Of a stretch of 64,000 nt of DNA, positions 51,676-64,000 are shown piece by piece. The DNA comes from Pempheris klunzingeri. Lineage: Eukaryota > Chordata > Actinopteri > Acropomatiformes > Pempheridae. The translations under genes were made by a program, and so were the position numbers. Under the pieces are notes generated by a model. It saw nothing but the letters and a program-made list of their open reading frames with translations, ran no database searches and was not told the origin of the DNA. Positions within the stretch are counted from its first letter, which is position 1. Every line of letters begins with the position of its first letter. Where the stretch lies: assembly GCF_042242105.1 (NCBI RefSeq), contig NC_092019.1, forward strand, positions 13,202,328-13,266,327, read 5' to 3'.

Positions 51676-54600
51676 AGCACAGACCTGCATATGGTAAATT
51701 GTTCTATGTTATACAAGTAGTCCCTGAGCATTTACTTATGAAGTGCTAGAGTTTGCACAGTGGACTTTAGGTTCATAAACACGTCTTATATGAAAGACAT
51801 TTTATTACTTTTAAGCAGAAGAAAAAAAATAAAACAATAGAAACATAGAGGTTAAGGAAGGCATTCGAAAGCATCCTAATAAATCTACAGAAGGAAAAGA
51901 ATAAACTCAAAAGGTCTTCAAGCATTCTTAGCTGTGCCTTCATAAAGCTACAAGGGTTCATAATTGTAGAATAATTTCCAAAAAATCTATTGCAACAAAC
52001 TATACAAGTTGTTATCAATCACAGCAAAAATAGGCAGAGGCAGCGCTCAATTTAATTTATTATATGTGAAATTTGTCTACAGGCAAACACACAATATACA
52101 CAAATGGTAGTGGGCATTGACTGGGACCATAACAATATTTCATTAGTTTTAGTAAATTCTTATCTTCTCTACATGTATTACCAAATCACATTGTTCTTTC
52201 CAGGTAGCGTCTTAGAAAATTCTTAAAAGTAAGGCATTGTGAGGTTATAGAGAGATAATATAAACAAGATAGTGCTGGCAAATCCCAGAGTTTTCCAGCT
52301 CACGCCTCATATTTTGAAATGCAACCATGGGCTGGGAGGTTCACATTCATATTTGAGTCTCACAACATGAGCAGTGAGCTGAGAGGAAATTCAAGGGATT
52401 CGAGCAAGTGAAAGTATTTTGAAAAACCAGGAAAGGGTATTTGCTTTTTGAATACAAAGCAGTCGTTTGGTACAAGCAGGAAATCACTTGAAATGTAGTG
52501 CACTTGGAGTATGTTGAATTAATATTTATTCAACATTTCCAGATTTATTGCTTACATAATGATTTATATTCATTACTTACACTATTCTTTGTTCTTTTCC
52601 GTATCGCATTGGTTATTCTTATTGCATGTAGAAGATGATCAGAGCTGTAATGCATGCTGTGTTTAGACTGCAGCCATGTGAACCATGGACAGGCACTGAA
52701 ATATAGGCAATTAAGAAGTCACCAACCAAATTAAATCTCTTGAGAAATGACTTTCTTGTTGACTTAATCCTTTCTAAGCCTTAGATCATGAAGATATAAG
52801 GGTGGATGTAAGGCTGCCTCTCTATCTACAGAGAAAACATGAGTGGAGGGAAAATGTCAACATGACATGCACATACAGCATTTGAACCCTTACAGAGGAG
52901 GGCTGTTTGCAAAACTGAAGTAAGGCTGGGGGATCTTTTTCTATACCATTTTTGAAGAGAAAATTTTTGTTTGGTTAACGATCCTTTATTATCCTTGTCA
53001 CAGGTTGCATATGTCTGTGTGTGAACTCTGGATGATTCAACTGAGGATTGATGGTCCCTTGCCAGATTGTTTTGTTAGTTAGTTTACACTGAAAAGTCTC
53101 CAGATTCCCAAGATAAAAGAACAATCTCATCACATTTCTTTACAATTGTCATAGAATGGTGGATGTTCAAATTTACACTTCTTCTGAGCACTATAATAAA
53201 TATTATTTTCAGTATTATCAAAGGGTCAAATGATTACTTGTAAATGAACGGTGTCTGCAGTTTCCCCCTCAGCTGGGCCCTTTCAAGTATCTTCCTGCCT
53301 TCTGTTTCGGCTATTTGAGCAGCAAATCTACTCTTTCAACTCTGCTCTGATCTGCAGTATTCACAGCAGGCATCTGTTGTCAGATATTAAGGTCTAAAAA
53401 CCCTCTGCACTTCACTGCCTGCTCAGTACAGACAGCAAACAGACAAGATTTACTAACTGTTGAACATAGTGCAGCATTTAGCTGCTCAAGAGACAGGTGG
53501 CCCCCTCAGGAGTTGGTGGAGACCAAAAGCAAAGCTAAAAGAGAGTGACTAATCAACTTGCAATTATCACAAGTCCAGAAACACGACTCCAAATAAATGA
53601 TAACGTTGCTACGTAACTGCTGGATGTATAAATGAGCAGAGACAGGGTCAGATGTTATTTGGATCGCCACATACATTTCCAAAATTTCTTCCAATTTCTT
53701 TAAGATTTATTTCTGAAGTGCTCTTCTGGGCCATATAAGAGAGTTTGTTGGTATTTCTACTAACGTCTGCATATGAGTGCCTGTTATCCCTGCCTAAATA
53801 GATGAATTTGGTCTCATTTATAAAGTCTTTAACATGTGTTTATGTTTCCAATAACACATGCATAAAACCAAGTTGCGATTTATCAAATGTATATCTCTTT
53901 GAAATGGCCTATTCAAGATAATATACGGTGGCACGGAAATGGCAGTAAAAACGGTAAGGAATGTTCATTTATGCACAAATTTGCTCTTCTCGTGATTTAT
54001 AGATTAGGCCCATTGTGAATAGGGTCACGATGCTTTGTCATTTTTAAAAAGTGGGTCCCCAGAAGAATGTTAAGTGAACTTGAGTGTAACTTTTTTTTCT
54101 CCTTCTTCCTCGTCTTATTACTCATCTCATTAGCCCTCCAATTTTTCTTGTGACCTCTCAGAGGGTTCAGACCCCCAGGTTAAAAACCGCTCCGAAGCTC
54201 ATGCAGCAGGTGAAGGGCTGTTGCTATGGTTCTACAATAAACATGGAGACCATTTCAGTTGGCTTGGATTGGGGGGGTCTCAGATAATTTCTCTACATCT
54301 TTAATTGAGTATCATAATAATAATAATGTCTGCTTTGTTTTTAAGAGCTAGACGTGATTATGCGCCCCTCAAAATGCCTAAAAAATATAAGAAAAAGGTA
54401 GAAAATGGTTATAACAAGCTTCTACCTGGTGTGATTTGCCTGCAAGGCGCAAAACTGAGAAAAGCGAACTTTTTCAATCTAAAAAGAGGGCACTGGTCTA
54501 ATGCATTGCAAATACAAATAGGTATCGACCCACTGAGAGGTGGAGAGGAGGAGGAGAAGGAGAGGGGGGAATGGGCAGATGATAAAGGTCAAAGGAGGTG

Positions 54601-56030
54601 TGTGCTGCATTCGCTCATACCTTTTGTCAAAGAGGCAAATACTTAACCACATTACTGGGGACCAGAGAGGACGGAGAGGAACTGGATGCCACGAGAAACA
54701 CTTCTCTCTCTTAATGCAGACAAACTGTTCTCCCAGCCCAAGGACAGTCATTACCTGAGGGGAAAGAGGCCGCATGTGTGTTAGGGGAAGAGATGCTTAT
54801 ACTGGCGCTGATCTTGAAAGGGCCTGGCCGATCGATCGCATTAAGCTCCCCGTGAAAGAAAGAAATCAATATGTTTTTAAAGGCGAAGCAGGCTGCATGT
54901 GGTGTATGCGTGTGGGCTTCATTGATACCGCCAGACGTGTTCAGAGAGAAGCTGTTCCTGAAAAAGAACGATCACATTTCGAGGTCAAGTGGTTTCATTT
55001 CCAATACCCATCTACAAACTCATGACACTTGTGAGAAATATGCACATTAAACGCATGTGTGTGTTTGTATGAAGCGTCCCAGCTTGGGTTCCCGTTATCA
55101 CAGCAGAATACCGGCCAGTGTTTGAGCAGCACAAATGACACACTGACAGAAAAATCAATTGTTTTCAGATAGAGAAAGTTGTGCAGAGGCTGTCTGAGAG
55201 GTCTGAGAAGCTATATCGGGATTGAAGAAAGAAGCTGGACGACCTGTGACTCTGTGAGAAAATTAATTGCTTGTTTAAAGGCATTGTAATGCAATCAGTC
55301 TTATAGTTAACAGCAGGGATTGCCTACAGAGGTTCACCACAAGGAGATGGAGTGGGAAGGAGGTCAACAACAGCAAAAGAGTGAGAAAGAGAGACGGGAG
55401 GGAAGCAAAGACAGAGAAGGCAATTTAATTTCCATCAGTCGTCAAAACAATGCCAATCAATAGCAAACACGCCCACTCTTCAACTCTTTCTATCTCTCTT
55501 ATCCCTCTTATGTCTCTCTTTCTGTCTCTCCACCTATTCCTATCTCTCTCGCAAACGCTCACAGCAATAATTCACTCTTGAGTTGGCATCTGGGACGAGG
55601 AGTGTGATCCGGTAGAGGCAGGAGGGAAGATAAATCCACAGAGATCTGACACACTGTCCTCAGCGTACCTGCACGGACACTAACACACACCAGTGTAACC
55701 GAGAGGAGAAAGAAAGACAGAGAGAGAGAAATCTCAATGGACAAACAAAGAAACCAAATGATTGATGAATAAATGAGCACAACACAGAAAAGGAAAGAAG
55801 CATACAAGACGTACAAAAGTCCTGCAAGGAGAGTTGATGTTTGACTATGTAGAAATGAAGATAGGGAAGGAAAATTCTGCTTTGTTTTAGTGCAACGTGC
55901 CTCAGAAACATGCAGCACTTTTAACTGGATGAAATTTGTGAAAAGAAACCAGCATGCCCCCTAGTGGTCACCAGGAGAGATCAACACCGTATGATCAGGA
56001 GTGAAACGTGACACACCGATCAATAAAAAA

Positions 56031-58115
56031 GCAGTGGTGGAAATGAATAAAGTATTTACTTAAGCACTGCACGTAAGTAGAGTTTTGAGGCTCTTGTATT
56101 TTATTAGAATATTTCCATTTTATGACACTTGATGATATTTCTTTTCATGCTATCGTTACTCTGCAGATTCAGATACAAAAGACATGATTAGCTTATAAAA
56201 TATGATATTAATATCAGTATGGTACTGTACTGATCTAATTACCCAGCAATTATCAATTCTAATAATTGCACATGAGAAGATTAGTAAGCATAGAAAATAT
56301 ATATTTCTATACATATATTATGTAACGCTGAAAGATGTAATGCTGCACAATGAATATTTTTACTTTTGATGCTCTAAGTACATTTAGCTTATAATACTCT
56401 ATAATAATATACTTTTACTTAAGTAAAATTGAAAACCTGTATTTTAGTAGGCTACATATTAAATTGTTGTATTTCTACATAATTTAAGAAAAGGGTCAAA
56501 ATACTCAAATACCACACCTCCTAAAAAGTGAATGGCTCCATCACAGCAGAAACATTTTTAGAGACTGTACAGCACTATCTTGTTAATATTATATGAGCCT
56601 GCACTGTGTGATACAGAGCTGCAGCCTCTCAGTCTGTGTTGCTGTGAACTGCTGGTATTTATGGGTGCTGTATTGATCTTAAACATACAGACTTACAGCT
56701 CGTTATGGCTGGAGCTCTGTGGTCAAAAGAGCACTGGGTGCGTAAGAGAGAACTACAGTAAATGGGATGTTTCGTAGAAAACAAGCCCAGATTAAGTAAA
56801 AGTGAAGTAGATTATCTCCAGTTGAACATTAAAGTGGATCAAACTATAATATATAAAATTCTGTATAATGAGTACTTATACCAGTATGTATTTGTGAAAA
56901 GACTTTCACCTGAAATTACATTTTGAAATCAGGACTTTTGCTTGTAGTGGAGTACTTTGACATTGTGGTATTCAAACTGATGAACTCATTTGACCACTGA
57001 GGAAAACCACTCAAAATCATGACAAGATAGTAAAATACAAAATCAGGATACCACCTTCTATTAAGACACCCATGAAAACATTTTAGAGTATTATTGGTGG
57101 TTCATAAATAATTCAGTAGTGCTTTATCAGTAACATGCCATTAAGAAAAACAGCCTTTGGGTTGCCAGGTTGTGAAAAACATGTTTTCTTTTTAGTTAGC
57201 TCTTTAGGTCATCTGGAAAACCCGCCAGTGGACAAGATTCAAGATGTCATACAAGTACGCTGGTGGAAAATTCTTGGCTGGGATCTCCGTTACAGAAAAA
57301 TGTGTATAAAGAAAAAAATAATACACACACACACACATATATGTAAGAAAACAGAATATGAGGTATGACAACATAAATGCAATATAGATATACCAACATT
57401 TATAACTGCAGTATTGCTAAATTGTAGTAATGAAAAGTAACTAATTAATATTAGGGGGACATTGCACTTATTACTGCATTTATTTGGACTTTTAATTGTA
57501 ACTGAGAGGATTTATAAAATCTTTTAGTGTATTTAATGTGTCATGACTCAGTTTATGCATAATTCCTTGTATTATTTCAGATTTTCTTGGTCTACATGTC
57601 CAATGTTAGATTTACTTTGTGTCTTTAGTTGTTTTCTGTTCCACATCCAACACCAGCCACAGAAATGTTCCCACTGATGTGAGGAGTATTTTTTTTTTCT
57701 CTTTCTGCTACCTTGTAGTTCTCTTCCATCACATTTCATGGTACTTTTTACTCCACTCATTTTATCTGACAGCTGTATTACTGTATACTTTACAGCCTCA
57801 GATTAAAGAGAAAACTAGGGATATTTTTAAAAATGTCTTATTACGACACATTGCTGTAGATTTAAAAATGTCACTTAACTGTTATTCAGCAATAGTGACC
57901 ACGTATAATAAACAGCATGATATCACAGATAATGGCCGATCTGCTGCATAATGAGTATTTAGATACTTCAAACACTTTTAGCTGATAACACTAACATACT
58001 CTGGTTTATGTAAGGGGTTTAATGCAGAATGTTCATTGCAACAGAGTAGTTTCACATTATGGTATTGCTACTTGTACATAAATAAAGGATCTGAGTATTA
58101 TTCCACCACCCCTGT
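56031..58115. repeat. Composite 'ACTTAAGTA' teleost repeat, with copies in tandem
   Basis: The left end GCAGTGGTGGAAATGA at 56,031 and the right end TTATTCCACCACCCCTG at about 58,099 are inverted forms of each other. This fits an element with GTGGTGGAA/TTCCACCAC termini. Internal phrases ACTTTTACTTAAGTAAAATT (56,412), TGTAGTGGAGTACTTTGACA (56,945) and GGATCTGAGTATTATTCCAC (58,088) recur in the expected order. More than one copy is present. A short CA tract lies near 57,322-57,337. Confidence 0.6.
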
Positions 58116-58399
58116 TTTCCACAACCTGGCAACCAAAAATGTCTTTTTGATCATCCTACAACTGATGAACATTATAAGGCATACATGAATAATCTAAAAA
58201 GCATCATCAAGGAAGTAACTACACATAACTTTCTCACAATAGGCGCATTGTTAGAAAGTGAAACTAATTTAGAACATTGTGGCCATCTATAACCTATAAA
58301 AACCCCCATAGTATTACACTGAATGTCATCATAGGGATTGTAAACTTACTGTAAGGAGGGACAGCACACTCACACACACTCACACACTCAGCTGATTAC

Positions 58400-58658
58400 C
58401 TTGCTGCCCATATTTGGTCCGGGCTGGGCGGGGTGTCGCAGGGAGCCAGTCAGCTCTTGCTCACGCCGCTGGGTGAAGGAAGTGAGTCACGCTGACGGTA
58501 ACGTTACGTCTCTGTTGCAGCAGCTGCACCGAGAGCGGAGAACAAGGAAGCAACATGTGCTGCTGACCATAATAACTCCAACACATCAGCACACACGGGA
58601 CGAGAGAGACGGGGAGCCGAGCACACTTACCGACTGGACAGGCACTTTTTTTTTTATC
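58400..58658 (+). promoter_or_regulatory. CpG-rich promoter and non-coding first exon of the btg gene, inferred
   Basis: This is the most CpG-dense stretch in the neighbourhood. It ends in a consensus donor TTTATC|GTGAGTAA at 58,658/58,659. The next acceptor with suitable context, CTCTACAG at 62,215-62,222, lies five bases before the BTG start codon. This implies a 3.6 kb leader intron. The transcription start is not visible. An ETS-like GGAAGT at 58,478-58,483 overlaps an AP-1 site TGAGTCA at 58,483-58,489. Confidence 0.5.
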
Positions 58659-59168
58659 GTGAGTAACTCTCTGCTTTTGTTGTTTTTAACTTTCTTGCGT
58701 CGTCTTAATTTGTTAAAACGTGTTTTGTTACATGTAGCTATTGGTTAGTGTGTCGCTGTTGTGGTTGTTACATTGTCTTAATTTTGTTATCTGTGGCGTT
58801 TATGCTTCGTTGGGTTTATTTCTAGTTTCTTTAAAAAAAAAAAAGTTATTTTAATGTTGTTTCTATTCAGAAGGATAACGTGTTTGAGCCTCAGCGAAAA
58901 CTTTTTCTAACTACTCCACATCTATCATTCACAAGCTAGGGCTATTTTAACTTAGACGCCATTTAGGTTGCACTAAATATTTAGTTTGTTAAATGAAGGG
59001 AACTCGATAATGTGTTTCTTCTCAGTCGAAACCACAACCTGTTTCAGCTCATTTCCACCGGGGGGTTTCCGCACTGTCAGAAAACCCAAATGCGTTATTT
59101 CCAGTTTGTAGCCTGAGCAGAAAGGCTTTGTCACAGCAGAAAGAAGCAGGCTGACTTTTTTCTTTTCT

Positions 59169-59386
59169 ATTCTAATGCCCCCCCCCCCCAACACCCTGTT
59201 AGATGAGCTCTAGCACCCGTTCATAGACGCCACCCGTCATGATACAAATGCGACCCTTTAAACTGGAGGGTATTTCAGCCATTTATCCATTACTTTTAGC
59301 TGACTGGTTTGATTTATCAAGTAGTTTTCAGAGTCTGTCAGTAACAACATCTGTCAGACTGAGTATGTAGACATATATGTTTCTCT
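59169..59386. repeat. Direct duplication, copy 1
   Basis: The segment from ATTCTAATGCCCCC to ATATATGTTTCTCT is repeated at 60,234-60,446. The copies differ by the length of the C run and about three substitutions (for example AGACGCC versus AGACACC). Confidence 0.95.
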
Positions 59387-59474
59387 TCTTCTTTTTTTTT
59401 TTTTTAATGAACTGTCGTTTCTTTTAGTGATAGATATTCCTGAGCAGCCACTCAAACACGTGTCCCCTCCTTGG

Positions 59475-59478
<4 letters not shown>

Positions 59479-59527
<49 letters not shown>
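59479..59527. repeat. (CA)n microsatellite
   Basis: About 24 perfect units. A second tract of about 13 units follows at 59,744-59,770. Confidence 0.95.
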
Positions 59528-59529
<2 letters not shown>

Positions 59530-59738
59530 GTGTCTTACTGCTTTTGTTGAGTTCTCCTTTGTTTCACGCAGACGCAAAAACAACTTTCTTGTCACACAAA
59601 GTGAATCTCGACGAAACCAGATAAACGTCCTCACCTGCAGGCTACCTGTCGGTCAGTCACATCTGCCAATCAAACCCCAGTTCAGTCCTGTCCACACTGA
59701 CTGTAAAGTGAAGCACACACACACTGTATGAAGCTGTG

Positions 59739-59770
<32 letters not shown>

Positions 59771-60233
59771 CAGAAATGATCCAGCCTCTCCTCCCTCAAA
59801 GCACCAACAAGTGTCTGCAAATGGGTCAAGCTGCTGTCTTGGCATGCACAATCAAAACAGTATCAGCAGAGTCCACATAATGGCAGTAGGTCAGTGGTCA
59901 GTAAACACGCTGTGCAGATGGAGTGCTGGTCATTTGTGGGAGCTTTTTTTTTTTTTTTTTAAGGCCGCCACTGAATCTCTGATTAGATCAAAGAAAAGAC
60001 GGGAGGAGGGGAAGTAATCAGAGAAAATAAACACCTCCAGTGATGTGATTGCCTTTCACAAGACTCAACAAACCCTCATCGTTAATTTGGTGTGTCAAAA
60101 GCCGGTTGATGACATGACTCATCTCGGCTGCCTGTCGTAGGGTACGTTATACTGGTTCAGTGCTGCTACGTGGGATGTTGCATGTAGTCTGGGCCAGAAA
60201 TTATGTCATGAGAATCAGAAGAAATTCAATTCA

Positions 60234-60446
60234 ATTCTAATGCCCCCCCAACACCCTGTTAGATGAGCTCTAGCACCCGTTCATAGACACCACCCGTCAT
60301 GATACAAATGCGACCCTTTAAACTGGAGGGTATTTCAGCCATTTATCCATTACTTTTAGCTGACTGGTTTGATTTATCAAGTAGTTTTCAGAGTCTGTCA
60401 GTCACAACATCGGTCAGACTGAGTATGTAGACATATATGTTTCTCT
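60234..60446. repeat. Direct duplication, copy 2
   Basis: Partner of 59,169-59,386, in the same orientation and about 1,065 bases away. It has a C run of seven in place of about thirteen. Confidence 0.95.
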
Positions 60447-62227
60447 GCATTTAATCAGAACCAGGAAAAAAATCTTGGGTTTAAGGAATTGTCATTTTTG
60501 TTTAATCCCTAACTTTCTTTAGACCAAACAATTAAGCAATTAATCAAGAACATAACGGTCAGGTTAATCAACGATCAATGCAAATGCGCATTTATTGCAG
60601 TCCAGGTGAAGTTTATCTGAGAAAATCCGAATCACCAAATCTGAAGATGCATGGCTAAATAACTCAAACATGAATATTATGTGATGTTGTCACAGTGACA
60701 TATATTGCAGGATACTATAACATAAAATGACGCTCTCAGAGTATTTCTTAACACCGTATTTTCTGAAAAATTTTAAGTAGAATTTGTCTTTTATCCCTGA
60801 CTTGGATCATCTCGGTGTGAATCCTGTTAACCCTTTTTTGCCCATCACAAAATGATTCTGTTTAAACACATAAACATTGAATATTACAGATCAAGAGGAA
60901 GGAAAATGCAGTAGACTTGAATTCAGTGCTACCTTATCGAGCTTTAGTGTCCTCTAAACTCAAAACGCTTTGAGACCTCTACTAAAACCTCTCAGCTAAA
61001 ACGGCTGGTCTGTATTGAATTCCTGTGGCCTCTTTTTTTTAAAAATGGTATTTGGAAGAATTCAAGCACATGGCCACATTCTTCAGAGTCATGGCAGGAA
61101 TTTGAAACTGGAAAACCAACCAGAAAGACCTGTGTTTGTATGTTTGTGTCAGAAAAAGAGACACCCTGCAGGTCAGCATGTCACATTTATAACATTTTGC
61201 TGGTGGAGACTGTCGTGAGTGATGGAAAGCTAAACAGAGTTATATAAGTGAGGAAGCAGCAACAACAACAACCTGAGGAATACATGCAATTTGACCCAGT
61301 TTACCTCACAGACTAATAACTGACTGGAATATCAAAGCTGCTGATTGGACATCTAATCATAAGGCTGATAACACACAGATGCTCTCATAGTCCAGGTAAT
61401 GGCAAAACATATTTGTCAGGGATTTAAAGTTAGTACTACTCTTGCTTGTTGTGTCACAGGCTCATCACCTCTCTGGAGTGGAGGCTGTGGGCATGTCTAC
61501 CAAGGCAAATAGTAATTTTCTCTCACAACACATTACCCAGGCTAAAGCAACAGTGGTGTGCTTTTAGCCACAATAACAAATTACTGTCTGCACCTCAAAG
61601 TTCAAGGAACGACTTTCTCGTCAAGGACATCAGCAGGATGTTGGGATGCTGTGCGCACGTCAGGACGGCTATGAAGTTTGAATTGCCTTGGCCTTCATTG
61701 AACGCGCTCTTCTCTCTGGTCAGGCTGACATTGGCACCCAACCCAAACAGACCCACTATCAGAGGATAAACAACACAGTGAGCTCATTGGATTTGCATGT
61801 CGTAATACTTGTGTCAACACGGCAGTGCTGGTTTGCATCTTGTTTGCCTCCAAGCCTTTTGTCAATGCAGAGCTGTGTCCGTAGCTGTAAAATGCCTTGC
61901 ACTCTTTAAACAAGCTTGACACAGAGCTCCCCTGGAGCTAATAAAAATAAAAGGCTCAGGGGGCGACTGCTCGGGGAAGTGCTGTTATCGCTACAACTGA
62001 AGTTCCTGCTCCCTCACATGTCATTGAAGGGAAGTCATCGTCTGATACAAGAACTCAAATCACGTTACTTCTTTGCACTTTGGTTTGTCAAAAACAAAAA
62101 ATGTGTGTTTGGCATGTGACTACAGAGCCTCATACTCGCATGCACTGACGCATGCAGATGTATTTGTAGGTGACAAATTTTAACTGTAACAGTAATTTTA
62201 GATATATTTTCTGTCTCTACAGACACC

Positions 62228-64000
62228 ATGAAAAGAGAGGTGAAGGCTGGAGTCAACTTCCTCAAACGTTTGGTTTTGGCACGTGGCAAGCTTGATGAAG
62301 CCAAAGCAGAACTGTTTGCTGAGAAGCTGCAGAAACTTTTATTCGACAAATATGATGACCACTGGTACCCTGAGTGCCCCAGCAAAGGCCAGGCTTACAG
62401 GTAATTTCCAATGTGAAAAATTACACAATCGTCACAAGGATCATAGAACTATATCCCTATTGTTGGCAGAGACCCCTGTATAATAGAGGAAGAAAACAGT
62501 TATTGTTTTATCCTTCACAGATGTATTCGGATAAATAACGGAGTAACCTGCGATGAAGTGGTCCTGAAGGCATGTGAGGAGAGCAAGCTCACACCCAGTG
62601 AGCTGGGCCTTCCGCGTGAGATCACACTGTGGATCGACCCGCTGGAGGTGTGTGCAAGGTGAGTCACTGGCTGGCCTGCTGAGGCAGAGGCGAAGAATGA
62701 CACATACATTCACTCCTCAACAACAAAGAGGCATTTGTCAGTCTAGCCAGGGATTATGACTGTGTTCAAGTCATGATGCATTCGGTGAAACGATGAATAA
62801 AAATGTGGGTAGTAAAAAGTGGGAATGTGGGTGACTGTTAAATTAAAGATGACTTGTGTGTGTGGTTTAAACAGATCTGGAGAGAACAGCAGGCCCTTCA
62901 CAATAGCCTCTTTCGAAAAGGAGGACGAGAAGGTTGCGCAGGAACAGCAGGGTGACTCCTCGGTGGACTCGATAAACCTGGACACGTCGGATTACCACTC
63001 TGCCACCTCTTCAGATTGTGGTTCTGCTGCGTCGAGTGACACGGAGGAGGAGGCAAAAGATGGCGAGACGGAGGGAGAGCTTGAAAAAGCAGAGAAGGAG
63101 GCTGAAAAGAAGGAGGCAGCAGAAAGCGACGCCTACACCGTAGTAATGGTGCCCAGGATTCGGAAGCGCCATGGAGATGGAGCAAATAAGGTCAAATACG
63201 TCAGAAATATGGTAATTATTTTCTGTCTCTTTTAGGACCATCTGTTGGTACCTCAAAATGATTTTCTATGTTACTTTTTACTGTCAAGAAACCCCAAGAA
63301 AAGAGAGAAAGCATGCATTGTGCCTACTAACACATATTCTCTGTGTAGCTAAAGCTTATTGTAGCTACCTAGCGCTTTATTGTTCACTAAAAGCTATTAC
63401 ATCAATAAGCCACACCTGTTTAGTGGATGACATGGTCCTTCATTACCATGAACACAGGCACTATTGCGTCAGTCCCACATGCACCATCCTGCTGCTCTAA
63501 ATACACACTAGAGCGCCCAGTGTGTCGTAATAAAAAGAACCAAAGCTGAAAATAGTCCCCAAGAAATGCATTAATTACTCCTGTTTGAGTAATGTTTGTT
63601 AAAACTACAGTTCCCAGCTTTAGGATATCACTGAGCCTTTTTTTTAAAAAGAACAAACAATAAAATGTAATATTTGTGACCAGCTTTTAAAGGTTGATGT
63701 CTTCTTTAGGCACAGATGGGCTGGTGCCACACACCGGGTAGGGTAGTCTGAAAGCAGTGAGAGACAGACTAAGGGATTGTTGGCTTTTGGTCTTTTTATG
63801 GGGGTTGTTGACATTGTGATAAAGTTTCAGTAGTGCACGTTCTAGAAAGGAAAGTACCATTGATTCCTCCCATAGGGACAAAGTGTGTTTAACACCCATG
63901 CTGGAAACTCTCCAACGCTCCCCTTCTAATCTCTTGTCCTCCCTCCAATCTTTCTCTTTGTTCAGATCCCTGCCAGCCTCCAGTACTTCTACCACCCTAC
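62228..64000 (+). CDS. btg3: BTG/Tob-family antiproliferative protein, BTG3-like; 3' part outside the window
   Basis: BTG/Tob proteins bind the CAF1 (CNOT7/8) deadenylase and slow proliferation by promoting mRNA decay. The coding exons are 62228-62400, 62521-62658 and 62875-63211, and a fourth begins at 63966. Junctions are GT-AG and in phase, and 216 residues precede exon 4. The BTG domain (about 1-108) carries box A ([19 protein letters not shown], 45-63) and box B ([19 protein letters not shown], 86-104), both continuous with no missing key residues. After the domain, [12 protein letters not shown] and TSDYHS closely resemble BTG3 (VASFENKDE and TSDYHS). An unusually long Glu/Lys-rich acidic stretch follows (about 137-183). 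Exon 4 opens [11 protein letters not shown] and is cut by the window edge. BTG4 or a fish-specific BTG paralogue remains possible; the family is certain, the paralogue is not. Confidence 0.88.

Larger units (their letters stand above)
37060..58390. other. Long non-coding interval between let-7d and the btg gene
   Basis: No coding exon, tRNA gene or known microRNA was recognised on either strand in this 21 kb. Present are microsatellites (39,040-39,118, 40,136-40,158, 50,535-50,568), purine/pyrimidine-rich patches (50,570-51,080), a tRNA-like fragment at 51,601-51,675 and transposon remnants listed separately. The longest frames (for example near 50,520-51,092 on the minus strand) are translations of GA/GT repeats. 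Distal enhancers or the pri-microRNA promoter could be here but cannot be read directly. Confidence 0.45.
58659..62222 (+). other. Inferred leader intron of the btg gene
   Basis: It runs from the GTGAGT donor to the CTACAG acceptor. It holds two CA microsatellites (59,479-59,527 and 59,744-59,770), poly-T runs near 59,393-59,405 and 59,942-59,960, and a pair of near-identical direct repeats. No coding sequence is recognised. Confidence 0.45.

Noticed and set aside
61446-61769. 107-residue frame in the btg leader intron
   Set aside because: No similarity to a known protein and no coding signature. It lies inside the inferred intron.

Overview
This is eukaryotic DNA from a ray-finned fish, probably a percomorph. 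The genes have short exons with GT-AG introns, the intergenic DNA is full of CA/GT, GA and TCTC microsatellites, and several interspersed repeats are of types common in teleosts. Only about 5 kb of the 64 kb is recognisable coding or RNA sequence. Most long open frames are chance frames in AT-rich or low-complexity DNA.

Layout from left to right. 1-870: a large fold-back (inverted-repeat) element cut by the left edge of the window. 7,390-8,562 (+): a complete five-exon trypsin gene. 11,458-15,300 (+): hyaluronan synthase, best matched by has1, with a TATA box, a non-coding first exon, four coding exons and a long 3' UTR. 15,300-24,200: non-coding with repeats. 24,195-28,570 (-): an eight-exon sperm-egg fusion gene, spaca6, including a 24-nt microexon that I assembled from splice sites and reading phase. 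30,460-30,540 (-): a mir-125a hairpin. 36,965-37,055 (-): a let-7d hairpin. 37,060-58,390: long non-coding stretch with microsatellites and transposon remnants. 58,400-64,000+ (+): a BTG/Tob-family gene, btg3-like, with a CpG-rich promoter and non-coding first exon. It runs off the right edge.

The central block is an ancient linkage group. In mammals HAS1 and SPACA6 are convergent neighbours, and the miR-99b/let-7e/miR-125a cluster lies at the 5' end of SPACA6 on its strand. Here has1 (+) and spaca6 (-) also converge, and let-7d then mir-125a lie upstream of spaca6 on its strand. In this fish the two microRNAs are about 6.5 kb apart, and by eye I found no miR-99/100 member. The genes are otherwise functionally separate: digestive protease, extracellular-matrix polymer synthesis, gamete fusion, microRNA regulation and antiproliferative mRNA-decay adaptor.

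No novel multi-gene system was seen. The most rewarding observations are the spaca6 microexon and tail structure, the microRNA cluster, the fold-back element, a perfect 16-bp hairpin inside a spaca6 intron, and a recent duplication inside the btg intron.
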